A DNA stretch of 64,000 nt. It comes from Acidobacteriota bacterium (GTDB taxonomy: Bacteria > Acidobacteriota > Terriglobia > Terriglobales > Acidobacteriaceae). Of this stretch, positions 8,405 through 17,612 are shown piece after piece. The notes below the pieces were generated by a model that searched no databases, was not told where the DNA came from, and saw only the letters and a program-made list of their open reading frames with translations. The first letter of the stretch is position 1; every line of letters begins with the position of its first letter. Made by a program: the position numbers and the translations under genes. Location: contig JAKATU010000035.1 of assembly GCA_021818585.1 (NCBI GenBank), positions 62,001-126,000 of the forward strand, in the 5' to 3' direction.

Positions 8405-10324
8405 ATGGCAAAGATTATTGGAATTGACCTCGGAACAACCAACTCCGTGGTAGCCGTCATGGAAGGCGGCGAACCGAAGGTGATCGCGAACGAAGAAGGC
8501 GGTCGCACTACACCCTCGGTCGTAGGTTTTACAAAAAGCGGCGAACGACTCGTCGGCCAGGTCGCCAAGCGGCAGGCCATCACCAACCCTGAAAACACGA
8601 TCTACTCGATCAAGCGCTTCATGGGCCGCCGTTACAACGAAGTTAACGACGAAATGAAGATGGTCCCCTACAAGGTCAAGCAACAGGGCGACCACATCGT
8701 CGTCGAAGCCCAGGGCAAGGACTACACCCCGCCCGAAGTCTCGGCGATGATCCTGCAGAAGCTCAAGAAGGCAGCAGAAGATTATCTCGGCGCCACCGTC
8801 ACTGAGGCCGTCATCACCGTCCCGGCCTACTTCAATGACGCACAGCGCCAGGCCACCAAGGACGCTGGCAAAATCGCTGGCCTCGACGTCAAACGCATCG
8901 TCAATGAGCCCACGGCAGCCGCGCTCGCCTACGGCCTCGACAAAAAGAAGGACGAAACCATCGCCGTCTACGACTTCGGCGGCGGCACCTTCGACATCTC
9001 CATCCTCGAAGTTGGCGAAGGCGTCATCGAAGTCAAGTCCACCAATGGTGACACCCACCTCGGCGGCGACAACATCGACCAGAAGATCGTCGACTGGCTT
9101 ATCGAAGAGTTCAAAAAGGACGAAGGTCTCGACCTCCGCGCCAAGGGCAATGAAATGGCCCTGCAGCGCCTCAAAGATGCAGCCGAGCGCGCTAAAATCG
9201 AGCTCTCCACCGCGCTCGAGACTGAAATCAATCTGCCCTTCATCACGGCAGATGCCACCGGTCCCAAGCATCTCGTCAAGAAGCTCACCCGCGCCAGGCT
9301 CGAGCAGCTCGTCGATGACATCCTCAAGCGCTCCATCGAGCCTTGCAAAAAGGCCATGGCAGATGCAGGCGTAGACGCCGGCAATATCGACGAAGTCGTG
9401 CTCGTCGGCGGACAGACCCGCATGCCGCGCATCCAGGAGATCGTCAAGGAGCTCTTCGGCAAGGAGCCGCACCGCGGCGTCAACCCGGACGAAGTCGTCG
9501 CCATCGGCGCCGCCGTCCAGGCAGGCGTACTCGCCGGAGAAGTCAAGGATCTGCTGTTGCTCGACGTCACTCCGCTCACCCTCTCCATCGAAACCCTCGG
9601 TGGCGTGGCCACGGCGATGATTCCGCGCAACACCACCATCCCCACCAAGAAGACGGAAACCTTCTCAACGGCAGCCGACAGCCAGACCGAAGTCGAAGTT
9701 CACGTCCTGCAGGGCGAGCGCCCCATGGCACAGCAGAATCGCACCCTGGGCAAGTTCAAGCTCAGCGGCATTCCACCGGCCCCGCGCGGCGTCCCGCAAA
9801 TCGAGGTCACCTTCGACATCGACGCCAACGGCATCCTCAACGTGACCGCAAAAGACACGGCCACCGGCAAGGACCAGAAGATCACCATTACCTCTTCTTC
9901 GGGTCTAAGCAAAGAGGAAGTCGAGCGCATGGCCAAAGAGGCCGAATCGCACTCGGCAGAAGACAAGGCGAAGCGCGAGGAAATCGAAGCCCGCAACCAG
10001 CTCGACAACCTCGTCTACAACATCGAAAAGATGTTGAAGGAGAACGGCGACAAGGTCTTCGGTGAAGTCAAGACCGAAGTTGAAACCGCACTCGACGGCG
10101 CCAAAAAGACGCTCGAAGGCACGCCCGAAGCGGCTGAGCTGAACGCGGCGCGGGAGAAACTCACCGCCGCCTCGCACAAGCTGGCAGAGGCCATGTACAA
10201 GGCCAACGCAGCCGCTCCCAACGCGGAAGCTCCCCACACAGAGGGCGCGCCGCAAGCCGAAGAGCAGAAGAAAGACGAAGGCGTCATCGACGCCGAGTAC
10301 GTGGACGTGGAAGAAAAGAAGTAA
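8405..10324 (+). CDS. dnaK: Chaperone DnaK (Hsp70)
   Basis: ATP-dependent cytoplasmic chaperone of 639 residues, normal for DnaK. The nucleotide-binding domain (about 1-385) shows [43 protein letters not shown] and [12 protein letters not shown]. The substrate-binding domain follows with [16 protein letters not shown], then the helical lid. The C-terminus ends [15 protein letters not shown], close to the canonical EEV(K)-type tail that binds co-chaperones. Start fixed by AGGAGCAGTGGAGAGCC before ATG. No grpE is adjacent; dnaJ follows 1.8 kb downstream. Confidence 0.98.
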   Translation: MAKIIGIDLGTTNSVVAVMEGGEPKVIANEEGGRTTPSVVGFTKSGERLVGQVAKRQAITNPENTIYSIKRFMGRRYNEVNDEMKMVPYKVKQQGDHIVVEAQGKDYTPPEVSAMILQKLKKAAEDYLGATVTEAVITVPAYFNDAQRQATKDAGKIAGLDVKRIVNEPTAAALAYGLDKKKDETIAVYDFGGGTFDISILEVGEGVIEVKSTNGDTHLGGDNIDQKIVDWLIEEFKKDEGLDLRAKGNEMALQRLKDAAERAKIELSTALETEINLPFITADATGPKHLVKKLTRARLEQLVDDILKRSIEPCKKAMADAGVDAGNIDEVVLVGGQTRMPRIQEIVKELFGKEPHRGVNPDEVVAIGAAVQAGVLAGEVKDLLLLDVTPLTLSIETLGGVATAMIPRNTTIPTKKTETFSTAADSQTEVEVHVLQGERPMAQQNRTLGKFKLSGIPPAPRGVPQIEVTFDIDANGILNVTAKDTATGKDQKITITSSSGLSKEEVERMAKEAESHSAEDKAKREEIEARNQLDNLVYNIEKMLKENGDKVFGEVKTEVETALDGAKKTLEGTPEAAELNAAREKLTAASHKLAEAMYKANAAAPNAEAPHTEGAPQAEEQKKDEGVIDAEYVDVEEKK

Positions 10325-10354
10325 CACATCAGCCCGGCGCTGAGCACTCTTGAA

Positions 10355-10381
10355 AAGGGCGTCTCCGCGTGAGACGCCCTT
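10355..10381 (+). terminator. Hairpin terminator after dnaK
   Basis: AAGGGCGTCTC (10355-10365), a 5-base loop, then GAGACGCCCTT (10371-10381): an 11-bp perfect stem 30 bases after the dnaK stop. Only two T follow the C run, so a classical U tract is lacking. Confidence 0.65.
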
Positions 10382-10467
10382 GCTGTAACTACCCGCAGAA
10401 TTTTTCCCCCTGCGGAAACCTCGGAGCTAACAAAAGACGTAAAGGTAGTAAAGGAGAAGTACCCAAC

Positions 10468-10638
10468 ATGACCGATACCCTCTGGAAATGCGAACAACTC
10501 CGTGCCGGACAGGTCTACAACAAAGTCATGTTCGACACCCAGAAAGAAGCCGAAGACTTCATCTCCAAAATGCAGAAGATGGAGCCCGACCTCTTCTGGC
10601 GCATGGAACCAGTCGCAGCAAAAATGGTTTGGAATTAG
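10468..10638 (+). CDS. Conserved small protein of unknown function
   Basis: A 56-residue soluble protein: MTDTLWKCEQLRAG, then KVMFDTQKEAEDFISKMQ, ending RMEPVAAKMVWN. The ATG at 10468 follows AAAGGAGAAGT, a strong ribosome site, so I prefer it to the longer frame from 10369, which runs through the dnaK terminator. No signal peptide or membrane span. It looks like a small protein common in acidobacterial genomes, but I can name no function. The next gene starts 19 bases later, so the two may be co-transcribed. Confidence 0.65.
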   Translation: MTDTLWKCEQLRAGQVYNKVMFDTQKEAEDFISKMQKMEPDLFWRMEPVAAKMVWN

Positions 10639-10657
10639 TCTTACGAGGAGATCAGCC

Positions 10658-11335
10658 GTGACCAATCCACCATATGTAGCGCCCGAAGTTGGAACACGAG
10701 CATTCACTTGTCCAAATTGCACGGCCTATGCTGCGCAGAGCTGGCACTATCCTAAACATCGCGTAAACGTGAGCGATGCGTTTTATGAGGCCTTAGCCCC
10801 ACTTTGCGCCTCCCGCTGCAGTCACTGCGGGAAAGCCTGCATTTGGTGGGGCCGCACACTGGTTGTCCCTGCCGTCTCGGGACAAGTACTCCCGCACCCT
10901 GAAATGCCAGACGACATAAGGAATGACTTTGAAGAAGCAAGATCAATCGCCAACAAATCACCCCGATCCGCAGCGGCACTGTTACGCCTTTGTATTCAAA
11001 AACTATGTAAAGCATTAGGCGAACCGGGTGAGGACATCAACACAGATATCTCATCGTTGGTACAAAAAGGACTACCGCCGCAACTGCAACAAACACTCGA
11101 TATCGTAAGGGTCGTAGGCAATGAACAGGTTCATCCAGGAACACTGGACGTGAGAGATGATCCCGAAATCGTTACAAAACTCTTCCAGTTAGTGAACTTA
11201 ATTGTGGAAGAACGAATAGCCCGCCCAAGGGCAATTCAGGATCTATACATGCGTCTGCCTGAGTCGAAACGAAAGGCGATCGAGACGCGAGATAAAACGA
11301 GGCATAGCACAGCCGCAGCAAAACCCTCTAATTAA
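10658..11335 (+). CDS. DUF4145-like protein with an N-terminal zinc ribbon
   Basis: A 225-residue protein beginning TNPPYVAPEVGTR at a GTG preceded by ACGAGGAG. Two Cys pairs, CPNC (about residue 18) and CSHC (about residue 55), suggest a zinc ribbon. The rest is helical, with ARSIANKSPRSAAALLRLC and VGNEQVHPGTLD, the pattern of DUF4145 domains (HEPN-like, often in restriction or defence proteins). Codon use is less C-ending and more AT-rich than in nei and dnaJ next door, which suggests later arrival between dnaK and dnaJ. Exact function unknown. Confidence 0.7.
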   Translation: MTNPPYVAPEVGTRAFTCPNCTAYAAQSWHYPKHRVNVSDAFYEALAPLCASRCSHCGKACIWWGRTLVVPAVSGQVLPHPEMPDDIRNDFEEARSIANKSPRSAAALLRLCIQKLCKALGEPGEDINTDISSLVQKGLPPQLQQTLDIVRVVGNEQVHPGTLDVRDDPEIVTKLFQLVNLIVEERIARPRAIQDLYMRLPESKRKAIETRDKTRHSTAAAKPSN

Positions 11336-11348
11336 CGACACGATAATC

Positions 11349-12143
11349 ATGCCCGAAGGCAACGAAATCCACCGCTTCGCAAAACGCCACGCCGCAGCCT
11401 TCGCCGGCAAGCGCGTCTCAGTGGACTCCCCCAACAAAGCCTTCCCTGACGCAGACGCCCTCCACAACCGCAAACTCCACGCCGTCCGGGCCCACGGCAA
11501 ACACCTCGGCTACGTCTTCGGCCCCGACCTCATCCTCCACGTCCACCTCGGCATGTACGGCGACTTCTGGGAGGGCAAGATGCCGCTCCCGCCGGAAAAG
11601 GGCGCGCTGCGCCTCCGCATCTGGACCCGCTCCGACTGGCTCGAACTCCGAGGAGCCACCGACTGCTCCATCTTCGACGCCGCCAAATGGCAGTCCCTGC
11701 TCGCGCGCCTCGGTCCCGATCCGCTGCACCCCAACTCCGACCCCGCGCCCGCATTCGAGCTCATGCACCGCCGTAACACGCCGATAGGCCAGCTACTCAT
11801 GGACCAGTCCGTCATCGCAGGCATTGGCAACATTTATAGAGCAGAACTGCTCTTTCGGGCCGGCCTGCACCCACGCCGCCCGGGCCGTCACGTTCCCAGT
11901 CCCGTGCTCCAAAGCATGTGGCGCGAAGCCCGCCGTCTCATGCCCAAAGGCATGGTCGACCGCCGCATCGTTACTACGGAACCAAAGGACAGGCCACACC
12001 CGAGAGGCCGCGCCCACGACGACGAGATTCACTACGTCTACCGCCGCCACGGCAAGCCCTGCTTCCGCTGCGGGACTAAGATTGAAAAGGACGACATGGC
12101 CGGACGCACCGTATACTGGTGCCCGTCCTGCCAGAAGAGCTAG
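11349..12143 (+). CDS. nei: Fpg/Nei-family DNA glycosylase (endonuclease VIII-like)
   Basis: Base-excision repair enzyme removing oxidised bases, with AP-lyase activity. The 264-residue protein starts MPEGNEIHRFA, where the N-terminal Pro2 and Glu3 are the catalytic pair. It has the helix-two-turn-helix segment MDQSVIAGIGNIYRAELLFRAG and a C-terminal zinc finger C-x2-C ... C-x2-C (CFRC ... WCPSC). MPEG-IHR is nearer to Nei than to MutM. It sits 6 bases before dnaJ, so the two are very likely co-transcribed, linking oxidative DNA repair to chaperone expression. Confidence 0.9.
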   Translation: MPEGNEIHRFAKRHAAAFAGKRVSVDSPNKAFPDADALHNRKLHAVRAHGKHLGYVFGPDLILHVHLGMYGDFWEGKMPLPPEKGALRLRIWTRSDWLELRGATDCSIFDAAKWQSLLARLGPDPLHPNSDPAPAFELMHRRNTPIGQLLMDQSVIAGIGNIYRAELLFRAGLHPRRPGRHVPSPVLQSMWREARRLMPKGMVDRRIVTTEPKDRPHPRGRAHDDEIHYVYRRHGKPCFRCGTKIEKDDMAGRTVYWCPSCQKS

Positions 12144-12149
12144 ATTCCT

Positions 12150-13322
12150 ATGGCCACTCCCCAGAGCAACGATTATTACGCAACCCTCGGCATCAAGAAA
12201 TCCGCCACCGCGGACGAAGTCCGCAAAGCATTCCGCAAGCTCGCTCGCAAGTATCACCCCGATGTAAATCCCGGTGACAAAAAGGCGGAAGAAAAGTTCA
12301 AGGAAATCTCCGAAGCCAACGAAGTCCTCAGCGACGAGAAGAAGCGCAAAATCTACGACCAGTTCGGCTTCTACTCTGACCAGATCGACCCCGCCGCCGC
12401 CGAAGCAGCAGCGCGCCAGGGCGCGGGCGGTCACAGCCAGGGCTCGCCCTTTGACTTCGGCGGCTTCGACTTCTCTGACTACAACGCACCCGGAGCACAG
12501 TCCGGTGGCGGCTTCGGCGGCTTCCGCGACATCTTCTCCGGCATGTTCAATCAGGGCCGCCGCCAGCAGCAGGGCCCAGCTCCCGGCACCGACCTCGAAT
12601 ATCAGATCGACGTCGATTTCTGGACCGCCATACGCGGCGGCACCGCCCGCCTCATGATCCAGCGCCAGGAAGTCTGCCCCACCTGCCACGGCCAGGCATC
12701 CACCGGCGGCCCGCACACCTGCCCCGAGTGCAACGGCACCGGCCAGGTCACGCAGATGGGCGGACGCATGAAGTTCAACATCCAGTGCCCTGACTGCGGC
12801 GGCACGGGCAAGGTCCGCAGCGCATGCCGCACCTGCCACGGCGACGGAACCGTCCTCCGCTCCAGCCCGCTCGAATTCCGCATCAAGCCCGGCACCCGTG
12901 ACGGCCAGCGCATCCGCCTCGCCGGCAAGGGCAACGCCGGCACCCACGGCGGCCAGCCCGGTGACCTCTACCTCATCATCAAGACTGGCAACCACCCCGT
13001 CTTCACCCGCCAGGTCGACGACATCCACGTCACCCTCCCCATCACCATCACCGAAGCCGCTCTCGGCGCGAAAATTGAAGTCCCCACCATCGACGGGCGC
13101 GCTCAGCTCAAGGTCCCGCCCGGAACCCAGTCCGGCCAGAAGCTCCGTATGCGCGAACGCGGTGTACCCTCCGCCAACCGCGAAGGAGTCCGCGGCGACC
13201 AGATCGTTCAGGTGGAAATCGTAGTTCCCCACCTGCGCGACGAACGCTCTAAGGAAATCCTCCGCGAGTTCTCCAGGCTCAACCCCGAAGATCCGCGCGA
13301 CAGCATCTGGCTCAAAATCTGA
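12150..13322 (+). CDS. dnaJ: Co-chaperone DnaJ (Hsp40, type I)
   Basis: Stimulates DnaK ATPase and delivers substrates. The 390-residue protein has a J domain at residues 8-72 with the HPD loop ([17 protein letters not shown]), then a Gly/Phe-rich region (about 85-150), four zinc-finger repeats ([32 protein letters not shown]) and the beta-sheet C-terminal domains with [15 protein letters not shown]. The first finger ends QA instead of GxG. It follows nei by 6 bases. The order dnaK ... nei-dnaJ-GNAT-hspR differs from the compact dnaK-grpE-dnaJ-hspR operon of actinobacteria. Confidence 0.96.
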   Translation: MATPQSNDYYATLGIKKSATADEVRKAFRKLARKYHPDVNPGDKKAEEKFKEISEANEVLSDEKKRKIYDQFGFYSDQIDPAAAEAAARQGAGGHSQGSPFDFGGFDFSDYNAPGAQSGGGFGGFRDIFSGMFNQGRRQQQGPAPGTDLEYQIDVDFWTAIRGGTARLMIQRQEVCPTCHGQASTGGPHTCPECNGTGQVTQMGGRMKFNIQCPDCGGTGKVRSACRTCHGDGTVLRSSPLEFRIKPGTRDGQRIRLAGKGNAGTHGGQPGDLYLIIKTGNHPVFTRQVDDIHVTLPITITEAALGAKIEVPTIDGRAQLKVPPGTQSGQKLRMRERGVPSANREGVRGDQIVQVEIVVPHLRDERSKEILREFSRLNPEDPRDSIWLKI

Positions 13323-13333
13323 TCGCTGCAGCC

Positions 13334-13837
13334 ATGGTCACCCTCACCACACCGCGCCTGCTCCTCCGCCGCCTCACGCCCGAGGACAAACCCGCGCTCG
13401 ACGCGCTCCTCGGCAATCCGGAGACCATGCGCTGGTACCCTCGCCCCTGGACGCCCGAAGAAATCGACCTCTGGCTCACCCGCCAGTTCAACCTGTACGC
13501 CGACGGCTCCGGCAAATTCGCCGTCACCCTCCCCGCCACCGGCGAGTTTCTCGGCGACTGCGGCCCCACATGGTTCGATGTAGACGGCGCTCAGGAACTC
13601 GAAATCGGCTATCGCTTTCTACCTCAGCATTGGGGCAAAGGCTACGCCACCGAGGCCGCCTCGTCAGTCATCACTTACGCCCAGACCAGCCTCAAAGTCG
13701 CCAATCCCATCTCCCTCATACGGCCCGGAAATCTACCCTCCCGCCGCGTTGCCGAGAAAAACGGCGCCCATCTCGAAAAAACCCTATTCTGGCGCGATTA
13801 CGACCACTGCGTCTACCGCTATCCATCCCCAAAATAA
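13334..13837 (+). CDS. GNAT-family N-acetyltransferase
   Basis: A 167-residue RimJ/RimL-like acetyltransferase: TPRLLLRRLTPEDKPALDAL at the N-terminus and the acetyl-CoA-binding stretch LPQHWGKGYATEAASSVI, a variant of R/Q-x-x-G-x-G/A, at about residues 97-113. The Asn-x-x-S segment PGNLPSRRVAEKNG is typical of this subfamily. It starts 11 bases after dnaJ and is probably in its transcript. The substrate (protein N-terminus, ribosomal protein or antibiotic) cannot be told from sequence. Confidence 0.82.
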   Translation: MVTLTTPRLLLRRLTPEDKPALDALLGNPETMRWYPRPWTPEEIDLWLTRQFNLYADGSGKFAVTLPATGEFLGDCGPTWFDVDGAQELEIGYRFLPQHWGKGYATEAASSVITYAQTSLKVANPISLIRPGNLPSRRVAEKNGAHLEKTLFWRDYDHCVYRYPSPK

Positions 13838-13916
13838 TCAAAACAAAGCCCTTCCCCCTCAATAATCCAGCCCCCGTACCCGCCATATCGCAATTCCGGG
13901 GTTGTTTTCCCCCCGC

Positions 13917-13937
13917 TTCGAGTAAACAATACTCTCA
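13917..13937 (+). promoter_or_regulatory. HAIR-like operator upstream of hspR
   Basis: TTCGAGT-AAACAAT-ACTCTCA has a perfect GAGT-N7-ACTC core (13920-13934) with the 7-base spacer of the HspR consensus CTTGAGT-N7-ACTCAAG. It sits 25 bases before the hspR ATG, as expected for autorepression. Confidence 0.5.
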
Positions 13938-13961
13938 ACGGAGCATTTCCACCGCAACGCC

Positions 13962-14357
13962 ATGCCGACCAAACGCAAAACCAAAGGCGCGTACATGATT
14001 TCGGCCGTCGCCGAAATGTACGACATCCATCCCCAGACCCTCCGCCTCTACGAGCGCGAGGGCCTGCTCAAACCCTCCCGCACCGAAGGCAACACGCGGC
14101 TTTATACTGATGATGATCTGGAACGCCTTGAGTTCATCCTCAATCTGGCGCGCGATCTTGGCGTCAACATCGCCGGAATTGCCATCATCCTGCAGATGCG
14201 CGAGCGCATGGAGGAGATGAATCGCCAGATGCAGGGTTTCGTCGACTACGTCCGCTCGGAAATGCTCAGCCGAATGCAGCAAGGTATCCCACAATCCGGC
14301 GCCATGGTTCCAACGCAACGACCCATGGTCGTTCCCCAAAGCAGGAGCAAAAAGTAG
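13962..14357 (+). CDS. hspR: HspR-like MerR-family heat-shock repressor
   Basis: A 131-residue DNA-binding protein. The MerR helix-turn-helix starts KGAYMISAVAEMYDIHPQTL, followed by RLYEREGLLKPSRTEGNTR and the dimer helix. YMIS-AE-IHPQTLRLYEREGL is the HspR signature; in actinobacteria HspR represses dnaK at HAIR sites with DnaK as co-repressor. The tail is Gln/Met-rich without a ligand domain. ATG at 13962 follows AACGGAGCATTTCC. It ends 2 bases before the next frame. Which genes it controls here is inferred from two HAIR-like sites. Confidence 0.88.
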   Translation: MPTKRKTKGAYMISAVAEMYDIHPQTLRLYEREGLLKPSRTEGNTRLYTDDDLERLEFILNLARDLGVNIAGIAIILQMRERMEEMNRQMQGFVDYVRSEMLSRMQQGIPQSGAMVPTQRPMVVPQSRSKK

Positions 14358-14359
14358 GT

Positions 14360-15643
14360 TTGGCTTTCGTTTTCTCAATTTCCGCCGCGAGTTTTCTCTC
14401 CATCTTCCAGTTGCAGGATCTGGGACCATCCGCTGTCGCCATCCTTCATCTGCTTCTGGGCGTTGCTCTGCTCGGACTCATGGCGTCCACCGTTTTCACC
14501 CTGCTCGCCATCTCCGCTACTATCCGCTTCCGGCTCAACCGCAACCACGCATCGTCCGGCTCCGATTTCCTCCCGCCGCTCACCCTCTTCAAGCCTGTCC
14601 ACGGTGACGAGCCAGGCCTCGAAGCTCATCTCGAAAGCTTCTTCCGCCAGGACTACCCCACCTACGAAATCCTCTTCTGTGCCCGCAGCGAGCACGACCC
14701 CGGCATCCTCACCGCCCGTCGCGTAGCCGCCCGCTACCCCCACATTCCCGTACGCTTCCTCAGCACCGGCGAGCCCCAGTACATCAACGCCAAGGTCGCT
14801 TCCCTTGAAGTCATGGAAGCCGCCGCCACCCACGACATCTTCGTCATCAGTGACAGTGACGTACACGTCGTCCCCGACTATCTCCGCGCCATCGCTCAAC
14901 CCTTCCGCAGCGATAAAGTCGGCGCGCTCACATGCCTCTATCGCGGAGAAGCCAGGCCCGGCCTCTGGGGCCAGCTCGAAGCCGTCGGCATGTCCATCGA
15001 AATGACAGCAGGCGTCCTCGTCGCCAACATGCTCGAAGGCATGCAGTTTCTCCTCGGCCCCACCATGGCCGTCCGCCGCAAATGCGTCCGCGCCATCGGC
15101 GGCTTTGGAGTCTTCGGCAACTACTGTGCCGATGACTTCATGCTCGGCAAGCTCGTCGCGGAAAAAGGCTACACCTGCGTCCTCTCCGATCACGTCATCA
15201 ATCACGTCATCGTGAGCGAGGGCTTCGTAGACACGCAAAAGCACCAGATCCGCTGGATGCGCTCCACTCGCTTCTCGCGTCCCAAGGGCCACTTCGGCAC
15301 CAGCCTCACCTTCAGCATGCCCTTCGGCATCCTCGGGCTGCTCATCGCGCTTGCGCTGCACCTGCCCACGCTGGGCCTTATTCTCTTCGGCTATGCCGTC
15401 GCGGTTCGCATGCTGCTCGCACTCGTTGTCGGAGCTTTCGCCGTTCGCGAGCGCATCCTGCTCCGCACCATCCTGCTCTATCCCCTGCGCGACTTTCTCG
15501 GCTTCTGCTACTGGGCGGCAAGCTACTCCAGCGACCTCATACTCTGGCGCGGCCGCGAATTCCGCCTCGCCAAAGACGGGCTCATGGTCCCCGCAACCGA
15601 AACCGTCGGCGAAGAAGAACCGGCCATCTCCGCCGGCGCCTGA
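14360..15643 (+). CDS. hpnI: HpnI-like GT21 glycosyltransferase
   Basis: Membrane glycosyltransferase related to ceramide glucosyltransferase; HpnI adds N-acetylglucosamine to bacteriohopanetetrol. The 427-residue reading has one N-terminal span, a GT-A domain with FKPVHGDEPGLEAHLESFF, the Asp-rich VISDSDVHVVPDYLR and the HQIRWMRSTRFSR motif (Q/RxxRW-like), then three or more C-terminal spans. This frame starts at a TTG directly after hspR; the first 25 residues are doubtful and translation may begin further in. The other hpn genes lie 6 kb downstream on the opposite strand. Confidence 0.8.
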   Translation: MAFVFSISAASFLSIFQLQDLGPSAVAILHLLLGVALLGLMASTVFTLLAISATIRFRLNRNHASSGSDFLPPLTLFKPVHGDEPGLEAHLESFFRQDYPTYEILFCARSEHDPGILTARRVAARYPHIPVRFLSTGEPQYINAKVASLEVMEAAATHDIFVISDSDVHVVPDYLRAIAQPFRSDKVGALTCLYRGEARPGLWGQLEAVGMSIEMTAGVLVANMLEGMQFLLGPTMAVRRKCVRAIGGFGVFGNYCADDFMLGKLVAEKGYTCVLSDHVINHVIVSEGFVDTQKHQIRWMRSTRFSRPKGHFGTSLTFSMPFGILGLLIALALHLPTLGLILFGYAVAVRMLLALVVGAFAVRERILLRTILLYPLRDFLGFCYWAASYSSDLILWRGREFRLAKDGLMVPATETVGEEEPAISAGA

Positions 15644-15753
15644 ACACACCCGTTTGCAGCCTTCCGCAATCGTCTTTACCCTTGGTGTTGAACAATCATG
15701 TCTCACAACCTCTCTAGCTTCCCCCATCGCTCAGCGCCAAAGGTCTGCCCCGC

Positions 15754-17331
15754 ATGAGCGCCAATCAAACTGCCGTCATCATCGGCGCTGGACCCGCCGG
15801 GCTCACCGCCGCCCTCGAATTCGTCCGCCGCTCCGACGTGCATCCCATCGTCCTCGAAGCCTCGCCCACCCGCATCGGCGGCATCTCCTGCACCATCCGC
15901 CACAACGGCAACCGCATGGACATAGGCGGCCATCGCTTTTTCTCCAAGTCCGACCGCGTCATGCAGTGGTGGACCGATCTCATGCCCATCGCCGGCGATC
16001 AGGCCGGCGAAGCCGCAGCCTCCATCTCCTATCAAGGCAAAGAGCGCCAGGTTTCCGTCCACAACGAAGCCTCCGCCGACGACGACCTCGTCATGCTCGT
16101 CCGTCCGCGCAAAAGCCGCATCTACTTCCTGCGCAGCTTCTTTGACTACCCCCTCGCGCTCAACGCCCAGACCATCCGCCAGCTAGGCTTCGGCCGCATG
16201 ACCAGAATCGGCATCGGCTACATCCGCGCGCGCCTCTTCCCCCGCAAGCACGAGAAAACCCTCGAAGACTTCCTCATCAACCGCTTCGGCACTGAGCTCT
16301 ACCTCACCTTCTTCAAGTCCTACACCGAAAAAGTCTGGGGCGTGCCCTGCGACCAGATCAGCGCCGAGTGGGGCGCGCAGCGCATCAAGGGCCTCTCGCT
16401 CCGTTCCGCCCTAGCGCACTTCTTTAAAAAGACATTCAGCCGCAAGCAGCCCTCTGACCTTTCGCAAAAAGGCGTCGAAACCTCCCTCATCGAAAAATTC
16501 CTCTACCCCAAGTACGGCCCCGGCCAGCTCTGGGAGCACGTCGCCGACCTCGTCCAGCAAAAGGGCGGCGAACTCCGCCGAGGCTGGCGCGCCACCGGCC
16601 TCCACGTCGAAGGCGACCGCGTCGTCAGCGTCACCGCCACGGACTCCGAAGGCCGCACCCACTCCATCCCCGCCGACTACGTCTTCTCCACCATGCCCGT
16701 CCGCGAGCTCGTCCGCGCCCTTGACTGCCCCATCCCGCCCAATGTGCAGCAGGTCAGCGACGGACTCCAGTACCGCGACTTCGTCACCGTCGGCCTCCTC
16801 GTCGACCGCCTCGCCGTCACCGAACCCGACGGATCACCCCTCAAAGACACATGGATCTATATCCAGGAGCCCGACGTCCTCATCGGACGCCTCCAGATCT
16901 TCAACAACTGGAGCCCCTGGATGGTCGCCGACCCCTCCAAAGTCTGGATCGGCCTCGAATACTTCTGCTATGACACCGATCCGCTCTGGAACATGCCCAA
17001 CGACGAACTGGCCAAACTGGCCATCGCCGAAGTCGAAAAAATCGGCATCCTCCGCTCCTCAGAGGTCCGCGACTCCCACGTCGTCCGCGTCCCCAAAACC
17101 TACCCCGCATACTTCGGCACCTACAACCGCTTCGACGAAATCACCACCTTCTTTGACCGTTTCCAGAACCTCTTCCTCGTCGGACGCAACGGCATGCACA
17201 AGTACAACAATCAGGACCACTCTATGCTCACCGCCATGACCGCAGTCGATCAGATCACCGCTGGAACGATCGACAAATCCGCCCTGTGGCAAATCAACAC
17301 CGAGCAGGAATACCACGAAGAAAAGAAATAA
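15754..17331 (+). CDS. FAD-dependent amine-oxidase-family oxidoreductase
   Basis: A 525-residue flavoprotein with an N-terminal dinucleotide fold ([17 protein letters not shown], residues 8-24), the second FAD contact [12 protein letters not shown] typical of UDP-galactopyranose-mutase-like and amine-oxidase proteins, and a C-terminal FAD contact [15 protein letters not shown]. Homologues occur in bacterial polysaccharide and lipid loci, but I cannot name a substrate. It follows hpnI by 110 bases on the same strand, so a link to hopanoid or glycolipid chemistry is possible but only from position. Confidence 0.78.
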   Translation: MSANQTAVIIGAGPAGLTAALEFVRRSDVHPIVLEASPTRIGGISCTIRHNGNRMDIGGHRFFSKSDRVMQWWTDLMPIAGDQAGEAAASISYQGKERQVSVHNEASADDDLVMLVRPRKSRIYFLRSFFDYPLALNAQTIRQLGFGRMTRIGIGYIRARLFPRKHEKTLEDFLINRFGTELYLTFFKSYTEKVWGVPCDQISAEWGAQRIKGLSLRSALAHFFKKTFSRKQPSDLSQKGVETSLIEKFLYPKYGPGQLWEHVADLVQQKGGELRRGWRATGLHVEGDRVVSVTATDSEGRTHSIPADYVFSTMPVRELVRALDCPIPPNVQQVSDGLQYRDFVTVGLLVDRLAVTEPDGSPLKDTWIYIQEPDVLIGRLQIFNNWSPWMVADPSKVWIGLEYFCYDTDPLWNMPNDELAKLAIAEVEKIGILRSSEVRDSHVVRVPKTYPAYFGTYNRFDEITTFFDRFQNLFLVGRNGMHKYNNQDHSMLTAMTAVDQITAGTIDKSALWQINTEQEYHEEKK

Positions 17332-17343
17332 CCGCATCCCGAC

Positions 17344-17374
17344 GGTGACCCACCCAAGCATCGGGTGGCCCACC
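17344..17374. repeat. Hairpin element, degenerate family member
   Basis: CCACCC (17350-17355) pairs with GGGTGG (17363-17368). The right part reads GGGTGGCCCACC, matching the left frame of the other elements in this window. It lies just after the FAD oxidoreductase stop and may be a partial copy. Confidence 0.5.
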
Positions 17375-17412
17375 TGAGATCCTCATCCCCCCAAAATGTT
17401 GTCATTCCGAAA

Positions 17413-17438
17413 GTTTGGCGCGAACAATCGCGCCAAAC
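17413..17438. terminator. Strong hairpin between convergent genes
   Basis: GTTTGGCGCGA (17413-17423), loop ACAA, TCGCGCCAAAC (17428-17438): a perfect 11-bp stem with a 4-base loop. It lies between the FAD oxidoreductase (+) and the lipoprotein gene (-), so it could end transcription from both sides, but there is no U tract. Confidence 0.45.
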
Positions 17439-17481
17439 ACTGCGAAGAAACCGGCAGTCCCCTCTCAGGCCGAAAAGCTGC

Positions 17482-17514
17482 GGGTGCCCCATCCAAGCTC
17501 CGCTTGGGTGGGAA
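17482..17514. repeat. Hairpin element, GGGTGCCCC...TGGG family
   Basis: GGGTGCCCCATCCAAGC then TCC then GCTTGGGTGGGAAC. CATCCAAGC pairs with GCTTGGGTG (one G-T pair). The same frame and almost the same arms recur at 51397-51429 and 59838-59880. Confidence 0.7.
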
Positions 17515-17612
17515 CAAAAAATCTCCACGCCCAAAATGCAGTCATTCAGAAGCAAAGCGAAAGCCTGCCCTGAGCCCCAGGTTGTCCATCCACGTTCACC
17601 TTCCGCGATCGC

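Noticed and set aside
8333..9472. 379-codon open frame antisense to dnaK
   Set aside because: Composition (Asp/Glu/Leu/Val-rich, no motifs) is what C-ending codons of dnaK give on the opposite strand; dnaK itself is certain.
11793..13232. 479-codon open frame antisense to dnaJ and nei
   Set aside because: Ala/Gly/Val/Asp low-complexity translation without a domain; a shadow of the zinc-finger and J-domain coding strand.
14375..15727. 450-codon frame antisense to hpnI
   Set aside because: Acidic low-complexity product, fully opposite a recognisable glycosyltransferase.
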